Assembly: GCF_003205295.1 (NCBI RefSeq) | Contig: NZ_QJRP01000010.1 | Span: 95,980 to 159,979, forward strand | Direction of reading: 5' to 3' | DNA: 64,000 bases | Origin: Pseudomonas mosselii | GTDB taxonomy: Bacteria > Pseudomonadota > Gammaproteobacteria > Pseudomonadales > Pseudomonadaceae | In this document: piece after piece, positions 6,962 to 15,880 of the stretch | How positions within the stretch are numbered: position 1 is the stretch's first letter | Layout: each line of letters opens with the position of its first letter | Program-made: the position numbers and the translations under genes | The notes under the pieces: model-generated | What the model was told of the DNA's origin: nothing | The model's database searches: none | The model's input: only the letters and a program-made list of their open reading frames with translations

Positions 6962-9325
6962 ATGTCGTTTTTCTCCTCCCGCTTCCCCGGCACCCTGCGG
7001 CGCCTGGCCCTGGCCTGCGCCCTCGGCGGCAGCGGCTTCGCCCTGGCTGATAGCCAGCCGCTGAACCTCGACCTGCCGGGTCAGTCGCTGGAGGCCACGG
7101 TGCATGCCCTGGCCCATGCATCGGGGGTGGCGATCGCCGCCGACAGCCGTGTACTGGCCGGGCGTAGCGCGCCTGCCTTGCAGGGCCGCTACACAGTGCT
7201 GCAGGCCCTGCGCCAGCTGCTGGTCGGTAGCGACCTGGTGGCGGTGGAAGAAAACGGCGTGATCATCCTGCGCGGCCCGAGCGACCAGGGTGCCCTGACC
7301 CTGGGGGCGACCACGGTCAATGCCTCGGGTTTCAACAGCGACCTGCCGGAAAGCTACAGCGGTGGTCAGGTGGCCCGTGGCGCGCGCATCGGCATGCTGG
7401 GCAACCGCGACCTGATGGACACCCCCTTCAGCGTCACCGCCTACACCGCCAAGACCATCGAGAACCAGCAGAGCGGCACGGTCGGCGCGGTGTTGCGCAA
7501 TGATCCGTCGATCCGCTTCAGCACCGGTGAAGGGCATGCCTACGAAAACTTCATGATCCGTGGCTATGCGCTGGACTCCACCGAGCTGGCGCTGGGTGGC
7601 CTCTACGGCTTGGCGCCCGACGGCCATGTGCCGACCGAATTCCTCGAGCGTGTCGAGGTGCTCAAGGGGCCGGGTGCGCTGCTCAATGGCATGGCGCCCA
7701 ACGGTGGCGTGGGCGGGGTGGTCAACCTGGTGCCCAAACGCGCCGGCGATGCGCCGCTGACCCGCCTGACCACCAGCTACGTGTCCGATGGTTATGTCGC
7801 CGAGCACATCGATGTCGGCCGACGTTTTGCCGATGGCCGCTTCGGCATTCGTTTCAATGGCGTCTACGGCAGCGGCGACACGGGTGTCGACGAACAGTCC
7901 AAGGACCGTACCCTGGCGGCGCTGGCCCTGGATTACCGTGGCGACGACTTCAAGCTTGAACTGGATGCCTACGAAAACCACGAGAGGCTCGAAAACGGCA
8001 GCCCGATGATGGCCGGCTTCAGCGGCCTCAAGCACGTGACCCGCGCACCTAAGCCAGACACCAACATCCTCGAAGGTATCCACGCCCGGCAGATCAGCAA
8101 GGCCGTGGTAGTGCGTGGCGAGTACCAGCTCGATGACAGCTGGACCGCCTACGCCAGCGTCGGTGGCGCGCGAACCCGCTACGATGGTTTCCTCAACGGT
8201 ACGCGTGTGGTGGTGAACAAGGCCGACGGCACGGCCACGGGCGAAACCTACAACCAGGCCGGCTACACCCACAGCCTGTCCACCGAGGCTGGTCTGCGCG
8301 GCAACTTCATGACCGGCCCGGTCAGCCACCAGATGGTGCTCAGCACTACCTTGCTGCACCAGGATATCGGCCGTGCGCCAACCGTCACCGGAGCCAAGTA
8401 CCCCACCAACATCTACCACCCGGGCAAGGCGATCATCGCCGGCGACCACGGCAGCAGCACCAAGACCGGTGACAACACCCTGTCGAGCTTTGCCGTGGCC
8501 GATACCCTGGGCTTCCTGGACGAGCGTGTGCTGCTCACCCTGGGGGTTCGCTCCCAGCGCGTGCGGCAGAAGATGAGCAATCCTTCGTACGACGAGCGCA
8601 AGCTGACTCCGGCCGTGGGCATCGTGCTCAAGCCCTGGGAAGCGCCGGTGTCGTTGTATGCCAACTACATCGAGGGCCTGACCCAGGGCGGCATGGTCAC
8701 TGACCAGAAGGCCGCCAACTACGGCGAGCAGTTCGCGCCCTATGTCGCCAAGCAGATGGAGGCCGGGGTGAAGTGGGACCTGGGCGACTTCACCCACACG
8801 CTGGCGGTGTTCCAGATCGACAAGCCCAGCATGATCTACGACAAGCCCAGCAATCGCTACAACGATGACGGCGAGCAGCGTAACCGTGGCGTGGAGTGGA
8901 CGATGTTCGGCGAAGTCGTCCCCAGCGTGCGCCTGCTCGGTGGCGTGACCTACACCCGTGCGGTGCTGAGCAAGACCGCCAATGGCGCCATGGACGGCAA
9001 CACCGCCCGCGGCGTGCCGGCCTGGTCGGCCAATCTTGGTGCCGAGTGGGACCTGCCCGGGGTCGAGGGCCTGACCTTGACCGCCCTGGGTATCCACAGC
9101 AGTTCCCAGTACCTCGATTCCGCCAACCAGCTGAAGATCCCGCAGTGGACCCGCTACGACCTCGGCGCGCGCTACGCGACCAAGGTGCTGAGCAAGGAGG
9201 TGACCCTGCGCGCCAGCCTGGAGAACGTCGAGAACCGCGCCTATTGGGCCGGCGTGTTCAACGATGGCTATGCCACCGTCAGTGAACCCCGCACGCTCAA
9301 GCTTTCCGCCAGTGTCGACTTCTGA
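6962..9325 (+). CDS. TonB-dependent siderophore receptor with STN signalling domain
   Basis: A 787-residue outer-membrane transducer with a signal peptide (LALACALGGSGFALA). An STN domain covers residues ~35-110 (LNLDLPGQSLEATVHALAHA). The plug motif DTPFSVTAYTAKTIENQQ and the FMIRGYALDSTELALGGLYG motif are typical of ferric-siderophore receptors. A 22-strand barrel ends in LKLSASVDF, with the terminal Phe needed for barrel assembly. The ATG has AAGGA upstream. The cognate sigma/anti-sigma pair is directly upstream and an esterase directly downstream. The esterase suggests a trilactone catecholate such as enterobactin as the ligand, while the barrel resembles FcuA-type receptors; the ligand is not settled by sequence. 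Confidence 0.9.
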   Translation: MSFFSSRFPGTLRRLALACALGGSGFALADSQPLNLDLPGQSLEATVHALAHASGVAIAADSRVLAGRSAPALQGRYTVLQALRQLLVGSDLVAVEENGVIILRGPSDQGALTLGATTVNASGFNSDLPESYSGGQVARGARIGMLGNRDLMDTPFSVTAYTAKTIENQQSGTVGAVLRNDPSIRFSTGEGHAYENFMIRGYALDSTELALGGLYGLAPDGHVPTEFLERVEVLKGPGALLNGMAPNGGVGGVVNLVPKRAGDAPLTRLTTSYVSDGYVAEHIDVGRRFADGRFGIRFNGVYGSGDTGVDEQSKDRTLAALALDYRGDDFKLELDAYENHERLENGSPMMAGFSGLKHVTRAPKPDTNILEGIHARQISKAVVVRGEYQLDDSWTAYASVGGARTRYDGFLNGTRVVVNKADGTATGETYNQAGYTHSLSTEAGLRGNFMTGPVSHQMVLSTTLLHQDIGRAPTVTGAKYPTNIYHPGKAIIAGDHGSSTKTGDNTLSSFAVADTLGFLDERVLLTLGVRSQRVRQKMSNPSYDERKLTPAVGIVLKPWEAPVSLYANYIEGLTQGGMVTDQKAANYGEQFAPYVAKQMEAGVKWDLGDFTHTLAVFQIDKPSMIYDKPSNRYNDDGEQRNRGVEWTMFGEVVPSVRLLGGVTYTRAVLSKTANGAMDGNTARGVPAWSANLGAEWDLPGVEGLTLTALGIHSSSQYLDSANQLKIPQWTRYDLGARYATKVLSKEVTLRASLENVENRAYWAGVFNDGYATVSEPRTLKLSASVDF

Positions 9326-9332
9326 GGTGGGC

Positions 9333-10928
9333 ATGCAGCAATTCAAGCGCTTGAGTGGTGCATGGCTGCTGACTGCAGTCTGCTCGAATGCGGCCCTGGC
9401 GGCCGCGCACGCCGATCTCGAGGTTGGAAAACCGGTCGCCGGCCAGGTCGACACAGCGCATCCGCCACTCTGGCAGTTGGCTCTCAAGGCGGGGGACCTG
9501 GTGCGTGGTCGGGTCGATGGTGATGTCAGCCTGCGCCTGCTGGATACCGAGGGGCGGCCGTTGCGCCTGCTGATCGACGGCCTGGATCAACCCCGCGAGT
9601 TCCTGTTCGTCGCGCCGCAGGATGGCCGCTACGGTGTGCGCGCCGAACCCTTGGCGATCCGCCCGGCGGAACGCTTCAGCCTGAGCCTGGAGCAGGTGCA
9701 GCCGGCCAGCGAGCAACGTCGAACTGCTGCGCCCCTGCTCAGCCCGACAATGCGTGCTCTGCAGCAGCAACTGGCGTCTGGTGGAGGCACCGATGCGTTC
9801 TGGAAGGCACGTGCGGGCGAAGGGACGCCGCTGGTCGAAGTAATTCCAGGGCAGCCGGACAAGCGGCTGGTCACTTTCCTCTGGCGTGGCGCACGGGACA
9901 ATGTGCGGATGTTCGGTGCGCCTTCTGGCAATCACGAACCTCTGTCCCGGCTGGGTGCGAGCGATGTCTGGTTCCACAGCTTCGAGGTGCCAGCGGCCAC
10001 CCGCCTGAGTTACCAGATGGCGCCGGATGTGCCGGTATCCGACGACCGTCGGGTGATCCTCGCCAGCACCCGGCGCGACCCGCTCAACCCCAACACCTTT
10101 GCCGACGCCAGCGGCGATGCCTGGTTATCGCGCTCACGCCTGGAGCTTGCGGATGCGGCGCCCCAGCCGTGGGTGGCCGAGCGTGCCGGGGTGGCCCGTG
10201 GCAGCCTGGAGCGCAAGCGCCTGGCCAGCGAGGTGCTGGGCAACGAGCGCGATATCTACCTCTACCGCCCGGCGGGCTGGCGCCCGGGCAAGGCTGACCA
10301 GGCCTTGCTGGTGCTGTTCGATGCCCATGCCTACACCCGCCAGGTGCCGACCCCGACGATACTCGACAACCTGATGGCCGACGGCCTGATCCCACCCACC
10401 GTGGCGCTGATCATCGCCAACCCCAGCAGTGAAAGCCGTGAGCGGGAGTTGCCGCCCAACCCACTGTTCGCCCGGTTCATGGCCGAAGAGCTGATGCCCT
10501 GGGCCAGCCGCCAGGGACTGGCGGCGCCGGCTTCGCGCACCGTGGTCGCCGGGTCCAGTTATGGCGGCCTGGCGTCGGCCTACATGGGCCTCACGCACCC
10601 GGAATTGTTCGGCAATGTGCTGAGCATGTCCGGTTCCTACTGGTGGCCGATGGCCGGTGACGAGCCTGGCTGGTTGACCCGCGAGTACATCAAGGCGCCG
10701 CGCCAGCCGCTGCGGTTCTACCTGCAGGCGGGGCTGTTCGAAGGCCCGAGGATCCTCGATACCAACCGTCATCTGCGCGACGTGCTGCTGGCCAAGGGGT
10801 ACCGGGTGGAACAGGTGGAGTTTCCTGCCGGCCATGACTACCTGCAGTGGCGCGGGAGCCTGCCCTGTGGGTTGATCAGCTTGCTTGGGCAGGGGACGCA
10901 GGCTGTGGCGCGGGCTTGTGTGCCGTAA
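9333..10928 (+). CDS. Exported enterochelin-esterase-like hydrolase (Fes/IroE/PfeE type)
   Basis: A 531-residue alpha/beta hydrolase with an apparent signal peptide (LSGAWLLTAVCSNAALAAAH), which implies a periplasmic location. The N-terminal half (to ~residue 290) has a Fes-type N-domain. The C-terminal half is an esterase-D fold with nucleophile elbow VVAGSSYGGLASAY, the preceding LLVLFDAHAYTRQVPTPTILDNL region and a catalytic His in PAGHDYLQWRGSLP. Family members hydrolyse the ester backbone of enterobactin to release iron. The ATG at 9333 is preferred because GAGGTGG overlapping the receptor stop gives a ribosome site 7 bp away. Synteny with the receptor ties it to siderophore uptake. Confidence 0.85.
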   Translation: MQQFKRLSGAWLLTAVCSNAALAAAHADLEVGKPVAGQVDTAHPPLWQLALKAGDLVRGRVDGDVSLRLLDTEGRPLRLLIDGLDQPREFLFVAPQDGRYGVRAEPLAIRPAERFSLSLEQVQPASEQRRTAAPLLSPTMRALQQQLASGGGTDAFWKARAGEGTPLVEVIPGQPDKRLVTFLWRGARDNVRMFGAPSGNHEPLSRLGASDVWFHSFEVPAATRLSYQMAPDVPVSDDRRVILASTRRDPLNPNTFADASGDAWLSRSRLELADAAPQPWVAERAGVARGSLERKRLASEVLGNERDIYLYRPAGWRPGKADQALLVLFDAHAYTRQVPTPTILDNLMADGLIPPTVALIIANPSSESRERELPPNPLFARFMAEELMPWASRQGLAAPASRTVVAGSSYGGLASAYMGLTHPELFGNVLSMSGSYWWPMAGDEPGWLTREYIKAPRQPLRFYLQAGLFEGPRILDTNRHLRDVLLAKGYRVEQVEFPAGHDYLQWRGSLPCGLISLLGQGTQAVARACVP

Positions 10929-10962
10929 GCGTTCGGCGATAGATCCTCTGCGCCTATGAGAT

Positions 10963-11207
10963 CGAGCGCCGCCCGCGCGGCGCATCGCGACGCAAGGCCG
11001 CTCCTACATTTGTTGCAACGTGCCGAACCTGTCAGGCCATGGTTGCCCGCCTTGGTGCCTGTCTTGAGACAGGTGAAGCGCCAGTAGTGCTCACGCTGAA
11101 ACCGCGTCGTACCCACAAGGCGGACCCGGTAATAGCACAGGATTGACTGGCCCGAAACAGATGTAGGAGCGGCCTTGCGTCGCGATGCGCCGCGCGGGCG
11201 GCGCTCG
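10963..11207. repeat. Long REP doublet: 47-nt perfect inverted arms around 151 bp
   Basis: Arm 10963-11009 is an exact reverse complement of 11161-11207 and contains the GTAGGAGCGGCCTTGCGTCG core of one pseudomonad REP class. The spacer holds a small palindrome CCTGTCT-TG-AGACAGG (11058-11073) and no gene. It occupies most of the 352-bp gap downstream of the esterase and may stabilise or end its transcript. Confidence 0.85.
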
Positions 11208-11280
11208 GTCTTATAGGCGCTGCAAGGCTATCGTCTGGCACCTGGTCGCCTACATGAGGTCAAAAGTTCCTACCCAGGGG

Positions 11281-11481
11281 TCATTGTTCCCATTTGCGCA
11301 GGGTGGCCACCTGCACGTCGATCATCTTGGCAAAGCGTACCAAGGATAGCCCGGTCGCCTTGCGGATGTTCCTGAACTGAAGGGCGTCGATTTCGAACTG
11401 GCGGGAGGGGAGGCGTTTGCCATGGATGATCTCATCCATCTGTTCAACGCTTTCCATAAGCTCTTCGAAGTGGTGGCTCAT
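11281..11481 (-). CDS. Truncated HTH antitoxin-like protein (NadS/HigA type)
   Basis: A 66-residue protein, MSHHFEELMESVEQMDEI at the start, with the motif IRKATGLSLVRFAKMIDVQVATLRKWEQ, an XRE-type helix-turn-helix like NadS/HigA antitoxins. Such proteins usually run about 30 residues further (GRR-x-P-x-GPARALL); here a TGA follows EQ directly. An ATG at 11481 with AAAGGAG upstream is preferred over the longer start at 11538. No toxin gene lies beside it. It is probably a relic, or a short DNA-binding protein without partner. Confidence 0.6.
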   Translation of the reverse strand: MSHHFEELMESVEQMDEIIHGKRLPSRQFEIDALQFRNIRKATGLSLVRFAKMIDVQVATLRKWEQ

Positions 11482-11589
11482 ATGGCTACCGTGCTCCTTT
11501 TCTGAGATTGATGGTGATCCTCGAAGCGTACTGATCATTACGAGCGCGGTTATGTCATTCCCTTCAGTTAGTGATGTAGTCCCTCTCCC

Positions 11590-13290
11590 TCAATCCGCCT
11601 CTCCCTCTCGCCGAGCCCTGTTGCGCCAAACCCGATACGCCCGAATCCCCGCCCGTACCGAGCCGAACAGCAGCTTCTCTTCCATTTCCCGCGCCATCCC
11701 GGAACGCACCAGCATGCGCAGGAAGGTGCCGCGGGCGCGGGCGATGGCGAAGTGGATGCCCTGGGCGGCGAGGGTGTCGCGTACCTCGCGCAGGGCCGCC
11801 ACGCCGCTGACGTCGATACTGGTCACAGCTTCGGCGTCGAACAGCACCACCTGCGGCTTTTCCACGCCCTGCACGGCTTCGAGCAGGCGCATCTTGAAGT
11901 AGTCGGCATTGAAGAACAGGATCGCATCGTCGAAGCGGTACACCACCAGGCCCGGTACGGTGCGGGCGTCCTTGTGCTGGCGCACGTCCACCTGGCCCTC
12001 GATGCCCGGCACCCAGCCCAGCACGGCGTCGGTGGGCTGGTAGATGCTGTAGAGCAGGCGCAGGATGGCCAGGGTCACGGCGAACACGATGCCCGGCAAC
12101 ACGCCCAGGCCGAGCACGCCGACCGTGGTCAGCAGGCACAGCCAGAACTCGAAGCGGCTGAGCTTGCGGATGGTCTTGAGCGACTTCACGTCGATCAGCC
12201 CCCAGCCGGCCATCAGCAGCACTGCGCCCAGCGCAGCCTGGGGAATCCAGGCCATGGGCGCGGTGAAGAACAGCAGGATCAGGGCGATCACCAGCGCGGC
12301 GATGATGCCCACCAGCTGGCTCTTGCCACCGACCATGTCGTTGACCGCGGTGCGCGAATCGGCGCCGCTGATGGCGAAGCCCTGGGATATGCCGGCGGCC
12401 AGGTTGCTCACGCCCAGGGCGAGGAACTCGTGGTTGGCGTTGATCGCGTAGCCGTGGCGGGCGGCAAAGCTGCGGGCAGTGAGCATGGCGCTGCAGAAAC
12501 TGATGGTGGCGATACCCAGGGCGTCGCGCAGCAGGCTCTTGGTTTCCGCCAGGCTGCTCTGCGGCCAGGCCAGTTCCGGGATGCCCGCCGGCACCGGGCC
12601 TAGGATCGCTACCCCATAACGGTCAAGGCCGAACAGCCCGGCCAGGGCGGTGAACACTACCACGGTCACCAGTGCCGCCGGCAGTCGCGGGTAGCGTCGC
12701 GGCAGCCAGATCAGCAGGCCCAGCCCGGCCAGGCCGATGGCCAGGGTCAACCAGTGGATCTCGCCCAGGCGCTGGAGGAAGTTGATCAGGCTGAGGATGA
12801 ACCCATCGCCTTCGATCTTGAAACCCACCACCTTCGACAACTGCCCGGCGAGCAGGCTCAGGCCGATGCCGTTGAGGTAGCCGATGAGGATCGGCCGCGA
12901 GAAGAAGCTGGCGATGAAACCGGCCCGCGCCACCCCGGCGGCGATCAGCATCACGCCCACCAGCACGGTGACGATCACCGACAGCTCGGCGATGCGGTGC
13001 GCATCGCCCATGGCCAGCGGTGCCACGGCCCCGCCGATCATGGCGCAGGTGGCGGCATCCGGGCCGACCATCAGTTGCCGTGAACTGCCGATCAGGGCAT
13101 AGACCATCATCGGCAGCACGCAGGCGTACAAGCCGTACTGCGGTGGCAGGCCGACGATCTGCGCATAGGCGATGGCAATGGGTATCTGAATGGCGGCCAC
13201 CGACAGGCCGGCCTGCAGGTCAGCGTGGAACCACTCGCGGCGGTAGTGCAACAGGTTGGCCAGGCCCGGTAGCCAGCGGGAGAGAAACAT
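11590..13290 (-). CDS. SulP-family inorganic anion transporter with STAS domain
   Basis: A 566-residue inner-membrane carrier of the SLC26/SulP family, which moves sulfate, bicarbonate or related anions. The N-terminal signature AIQIPIAIAYAQIVGLPPQYGLYACVLP is followed by about 12 hydrophobic segments up to residue ~415. A cytoplasmic STAS domain (residues ~440-545) includes VVLFDAEAVTSIDVSGVAALREV. The ATG at 13290 has AAGGA six bases upstream; an upstream TTG would leave no spacing. Transcribed alone. The substrate is not readable from sequence. Confidence 0.9.
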   Translation of the reverse strand: MFLSRWLPGLANLLHYRREWFHADLQAGLSVAAIQIPIAIAYAQIVGLPPQYGLYACVLPMMVYALIGSSRQLMVGPDAATCAMIGGAVAPLAMGDAHRIAELSVIVTVLVGVMLIAAGVARAGFIASFFSRPILIGYLNGIGLSLLAGQLSKVVGFKIEGDGFILSLINFLQRLGEIHWLTLAIGLAGLGLLIWLPRRYPRLPAALVTVVVFTALAGLFGLDRYGVAILGPVPAGIPELAWPQSSLAETKSLLRDALGIATISFCSAMLTARSFAARHGYAINANHEFLALGVSNLAAGISQGFAISGADSRTAVNDMVGGKSQLVGIIAALVIALILLFFTAPMAWIPQAALGAVLLMAGWGLIDVKSLKTIRKLSRFEFWLCLLTTVGVLGLGVLPGIVFAVTLAILRLLYSIYQPTDAVLGWVPGIEGQVDVRQHKDARTVPGLVVYRFDDAILFFNADYFKMRLLEAVQGVEKPQVVLFDAEAVTSIDVSGVAALREVRDTLAAQGIHFAIARARGTFLRMLVRSGMAREMEEKLLFGSVRAGIRAYRVWRNRARREGEAD

Positions 13291-13411
13291 GCGCAATCCT
13301 TTGGAAATGTTTCAGAAAGCTTAGCGGTTATGCGCCGCGAATCACTGGGCATTCAAGCCAATCGGCGCGGCGCTGGCCATGGGCCAGATCAAGAAAGGAA
13401 CGCTGGAAACG

Positions 13412-13435
13412 AAAAAAGGAGCCGAGGCTCCTTTT
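13412..13435 (-). terminator. Intrinsic terminator of tRNA-Gly (possibly bidirectional)
   Basis: GGAGCC (13418-13423) pairs with GGCTCC (13426-13431), flanked by A6 on the left and TTTT on the right, so on the minus strand the hairpin ends in T6. It lies 44 bp past the 3' end of the tRNA. A second small hairpin, ACGACGTT/AACGTCGT, sits between them. Confidence 0.75.
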
Positions 13436-13478
13436 GACAGCGACGACGTTACCGGAACGTCGTGCGGGGAATGCGAGT

Positions 13479-13552
13479 TGGAGCGGGTAGAGGGAATCGA
13501 ACCCTCCTCAATAGCTTGGGAAGCTATAGTTTTACCAATAAACTATACCCGC
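13479..13552 (-). tRNA. tRNA-Gly (anticodon CCC)
   Basis: The minus strand folds into a complete cloverleaf. The acceptor stem is GCGGGTA/TACCCGC, the anticodon stem ATAGC/GCTAT encloses TTCCCAA (anticodon CCC), and the T-loop is TTCGATT. An encoded CCA lies at 13479-13481. It reads GGG glycine codons. Confidence 0.95.
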
Positions 13553-13667
13553 TTCGAAGCACGACTTTTTACCAGAACCCTCCCCGAATGAGAAGCCCAC
13601 GGCTGTAAAAAAGCCTGTCGGCGGCCCGTAGCCTGCGGGTATCGAGGGCTACAGGACGCCGATGCGC

Positions 13668-14552
13668 TCAGATGGCCAGTGCATGCTGCCCGGTTTCCTG
13701 TGTGAAGCGGGGGCGGGATTCGCGCAGCGCCGGCTTGAGGAAACCGAGCATCGCGCTGCGAGTATCCTCGCAAGCGGTCTTGTGCTCCATGTCCAGGAAG
13801 TGGCCGGCGCCCTGGATCACGCTGAACTGGCTACGCCCCACATGCCGGCTGAACTGGCGGGCATCCTCGACGGTGGTGTACTCGTCGCGGTCGCCGTTGA
13901 TGAACAGCACCGGAATGTCGATGTTGCGCGCAGCCTTCAGCGCCCGTTCCAGGTCGTGGTCGAGCACCTGGTTGATGTGGAAGTGCATCTGCGCGTATTC
14001 ATGGCTGTCCAGGCTGCTGACGTGGCGATAGTTGAAACGCTTGAACAGCGACGGCAGGTACTTGCCGATGGTGTCGTTGACCAGGTTGCCCACCTGGTAG
14101 CGGTCGCAGGCGGCCAGGTACTGGCAACCGCGGTCCAGGTAGTCGCGCATCGGTTCGTTGATCACCGGCGAGAACGAACTGACGATGGCCTTCTTCACCA
14201 GCCGCGGCTGGTGCGCCAGCGCCAGCAGGGTGCAGGCACCGCCCCAGGAGAACGACAGGACATGGTCGGCACGGAAATGCTCGATCAGTTCGAGCAGGAT
14301 GTGCGCCTCGGTCTCCTTGGTCAGCAGCCGTTCATGGCGGTTGTGCGGTTTGGACTTGCCGGCATACGGCTGGTCGTACAGCACCACGTTGAACTGCGGG
14401 TGCAGGTTGCGCACTGTCTGTGCAAAGGACGCCGTGGTCGCCAACGAGCCATTGATCAGGATGATCGTCTTTTCGGCGCCTTGCGCGCGATGGAACTCCG
14501 TGTAAACCCGGTACTGCCCTTGGATATCAAGTACAGCGATTTCTGGCCTCAT
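13668..14552 (-). CDS. phaG: (R)-3-hydroxyacyl-ACP:CoA transacylase / thioesterase PhaG
   Basis: A 294-residue alpha/beta hydrolase-fold enzyme that diverts (R)-3-hydroxyacyl groups from fatty-acid synthesis to medium-chain PHA precursors; RhlA is its relative. The sequence starts MRPEIAVLDIQGQYRVYTEF, has TIILINGSLATTASFAQTVRNL, the HxxxxD-like HNRHERLLTKE, the nucleophile elbow LSFSWGGACTLLAL and a C-terminal Ala-Ile typical of pseudomonad PhaG. The ATG at 14552 is chosen over a longer upstream frame because it gives the family N-terminus and length. It is monocistronic, with a 379-bp upstream region. Confidence 0.93.
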   Translation of the reverse strand: MRPEIAVLDIQGQYRVYTEFHRAQGAEKTIILINGSLATTASFAQTVRNLHPQFNVVLYDQPYAGKSKPHNRHERLLTKETEAHILLELIEHFRADHVLSFSWGGACTLLALAHQPRLVKKAIVSSFSPVINEPMRDYLDRGCQYLAACDRYQVGNLVNDTIGKYLPSLFKRFNYRHVSSLDSHEYAQMHFHINQVLDHDLERALKAARNIDIPVLFINGDRDEYTTVEDARQFSRHVGRSQFSVIQGAGHFLDMEHKTACEDTRSAMLGFLKPALRESRPRFTQETGQHALAI

Positions 14553-14931
14553 GTCATCGACTCCTGGCGCAAAAAGGGTATTCGCGTCACCTTGTGGCGT
14601 GTGCGATCGGCAGGCGGGCTGGGCGCCGAATCGACCGGACAGGCCATCAGGGTGCACGTGCTTTATGACAGGTAGGCATTCGCCTGGAACTGAAACCGGT
14701 GGGCCCTTGTGTCGATCCTTGACGCGTGTAGTCGACGGTATTGTTGTGCGGGCGATTACCGTGCCCCAGGGCATCGAGACCCCGGGTGGCCGGTAAAGGG
14801 CGTCTTGGACTGCGGTTGTGACCGTTGAGTCACATGCAGACCGACGAGTTAGCAGTCAAGCAGCGCGGGCGGGATCGCGCAAGTGTCGTTGGAGCAATCT
14901 TTCGTGGGAAACCGCCGAATGGCGAGTCCGC
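14553..14931. other. Non-coding gap upstream of phaG
   Basis: This 379-bp stretch separates the phaG start from the rsuA stop, both on the minus strand. I saw no credible gene, REP doublet or clear sigma-54 -24/-12 pair. It must contain the phaG promoter and any rsuA terminator. Confidence 0.5.
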
Positions 14932-15624
14932 TCAGACCGAGGCGATTTCCTCGGCGGTCAGCGCCCTGAACGCTCCCGGATGCAATATCGGGTCCAGTGT
15001 GATCGCCCCCATGCTTTCCCGATGCAGCCCCACCACCTTGTTCTGGAAGTGTCCGAACATCCGTTTCACCTGGTGATAGCGGCCCTCGACGATGACCAGG
15101 CGCGCGCTGCGCGGTCCGAGGATGTCCAGCTGCGCGGGCAGGGTGGTGAGGTCTTCGAAGGCGAAGTAGAACCCTTCGCGGAACCGTTCGATGTAATGTG
15201 CACCGATTTCGTCCTCGGTGTGCACCAGGTAGGTCTTGGGTTGCTTGGTCCGTGGTTGGGTCAGGCGCCGCGACCACTGGCCATCGTTGGTCAGGATCAT
15301 CAGCCCGGTGGTGTTGTAGTCCAGGCGTCCTGCGATGTGCAGGTCATCGCGCAGCTCTGCCGGCAGCAGGTCTAGCACGGTACGGTGCTGCGGGTCCTGG
15401 GTGGCGCTGACGCAACCGGTGGGCTTGTGCAGCATCAGGTAGCGCGCCGGACGACCGGCCTGGAGCACCTGCTCATCGACCTCGACGCGGCTGAATTCAC
15501 GCACCTCCAGCAACGGGTCGGCGGTCGGCAGGCCATCCACGCGCACGCGCCGCTGCGCCAGCAGCAAGCGTACTTGCTGGCGGTTGTAACAGGGCAGGTT
15601 GCCGAGGAATCGGTCGAGGCGCAT
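14932..15624 (-). CDS. rsuA: 16S rRNA pseudouridine-516 synthase
   Basis: A 230-residue RsuA/RluB-family enzyme that isomerises U516 of 16S rRNA. An S4 RNA-binding domain (MRLDRFLGNLPCYNRQQVRLLLAQ) is followed by the catalytic domain. This carries HIAGRLDYNTTGLMILTNDG, in which the Asp of GRLDYNT is the nucleophile, and the late motif GRYHQVKRMFGH. The ATG at 15624 begins the S4 domain; the longer frame upstream adds unrelated low-complexity residues. Its start is 34 bp from the stop of the CWC gene, so it may share that transcript. Confidence 0.92.
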   Translation of the reverse strand: MRLDRFLGNLPCYNRQQVRLLLAQRRVRVDGLPTADPLLEVREFSRVEVDEQVLQAGRPARYLMLHKPTGCVSATQDPQHRTVLDLLPAELRDDLHIAGRLDYNTTGLMILTNDGQWSRRLTQPRTKQPKTYLVHTEDEIGAHYIERFREGFYFAFEDLTTLPAQLDILGPRSARLVIVEGRYHQVKRMFGHFQNKVVGLHRESMGAITLDPILHPGAFRALTAEEIASV

Positions 15625-15658
15625 GGGGCGGGTCGCTTGCGGGAAATCGGCGCGCAGT

Positions 15659-15880
15659 CTAGCGGATCGTGCGTGCTGGTGCTGCCTTGAGCTGCTCGTC
15701 CACCTGTGCGCAGCGCGGGCACAGGCAGGCCTTGTCACGCAGCTCGGCGGGCAATGCCTCGATCACCGTTGGGTCGATGGCCACTTCGAAGCACCAGCAG
15801 CCTTGCGTGGCGTTGCGCGGGTCGGCCAGGCCGCACCGGTTGAGGGCGCCGCAGGCGGGACAGTGTCGAGGATCAGGCAT
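15659..15880 (-). CDS. Cysteine-rich CWC family small protein
   Basis: A 73-residue protein (MPDPRHCPACGALNRCGLAD at the start) with paired cysteines CPACGALNRC, a CWCFEV motif and a C-terminal CLCPRC, matching the Cysteine-rich CWC family, probably a small zinc-binding protein of unknown role. Its start overlaps the diguanylate cyclase stop by 8 bp, so its translation is likely coupled to that gene, and rsuA follows 34 bp later. The start at 15880 leaves the first CxxC at residue 7. Confidence 0.8.
   Translation of the reverse strand: MPDPRHCPACGALNRCGLADPRNATQGCWCFEVAIDPTVIEALPAELRDKACLCPRCAQVDEQLKAAPARTIR

Noticed and set aside
6719..9487. A 922-codon open frame on the minus strand opposite the TonB receptor
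   Set aside because: It is the antisense of a clear receptor gene; its translation is low-complexity (Ala/Gly/His/Gln-rich) without any domain. GC-rich third positions explain the lack of stops.
11482..11589. A possible toxin gene upstream of the NadS-like antitoxin
   Set aside because: Stops occur in all minus-strand frames within 40 codons and no RelE/HigB motif is readable.
14553..14931. A sigma-54 promoter for phaG
   Set aside because: I looked for a GG-N10-GC pair with TGGCAC/TTGCA context on the minus strand and found no convincing match.
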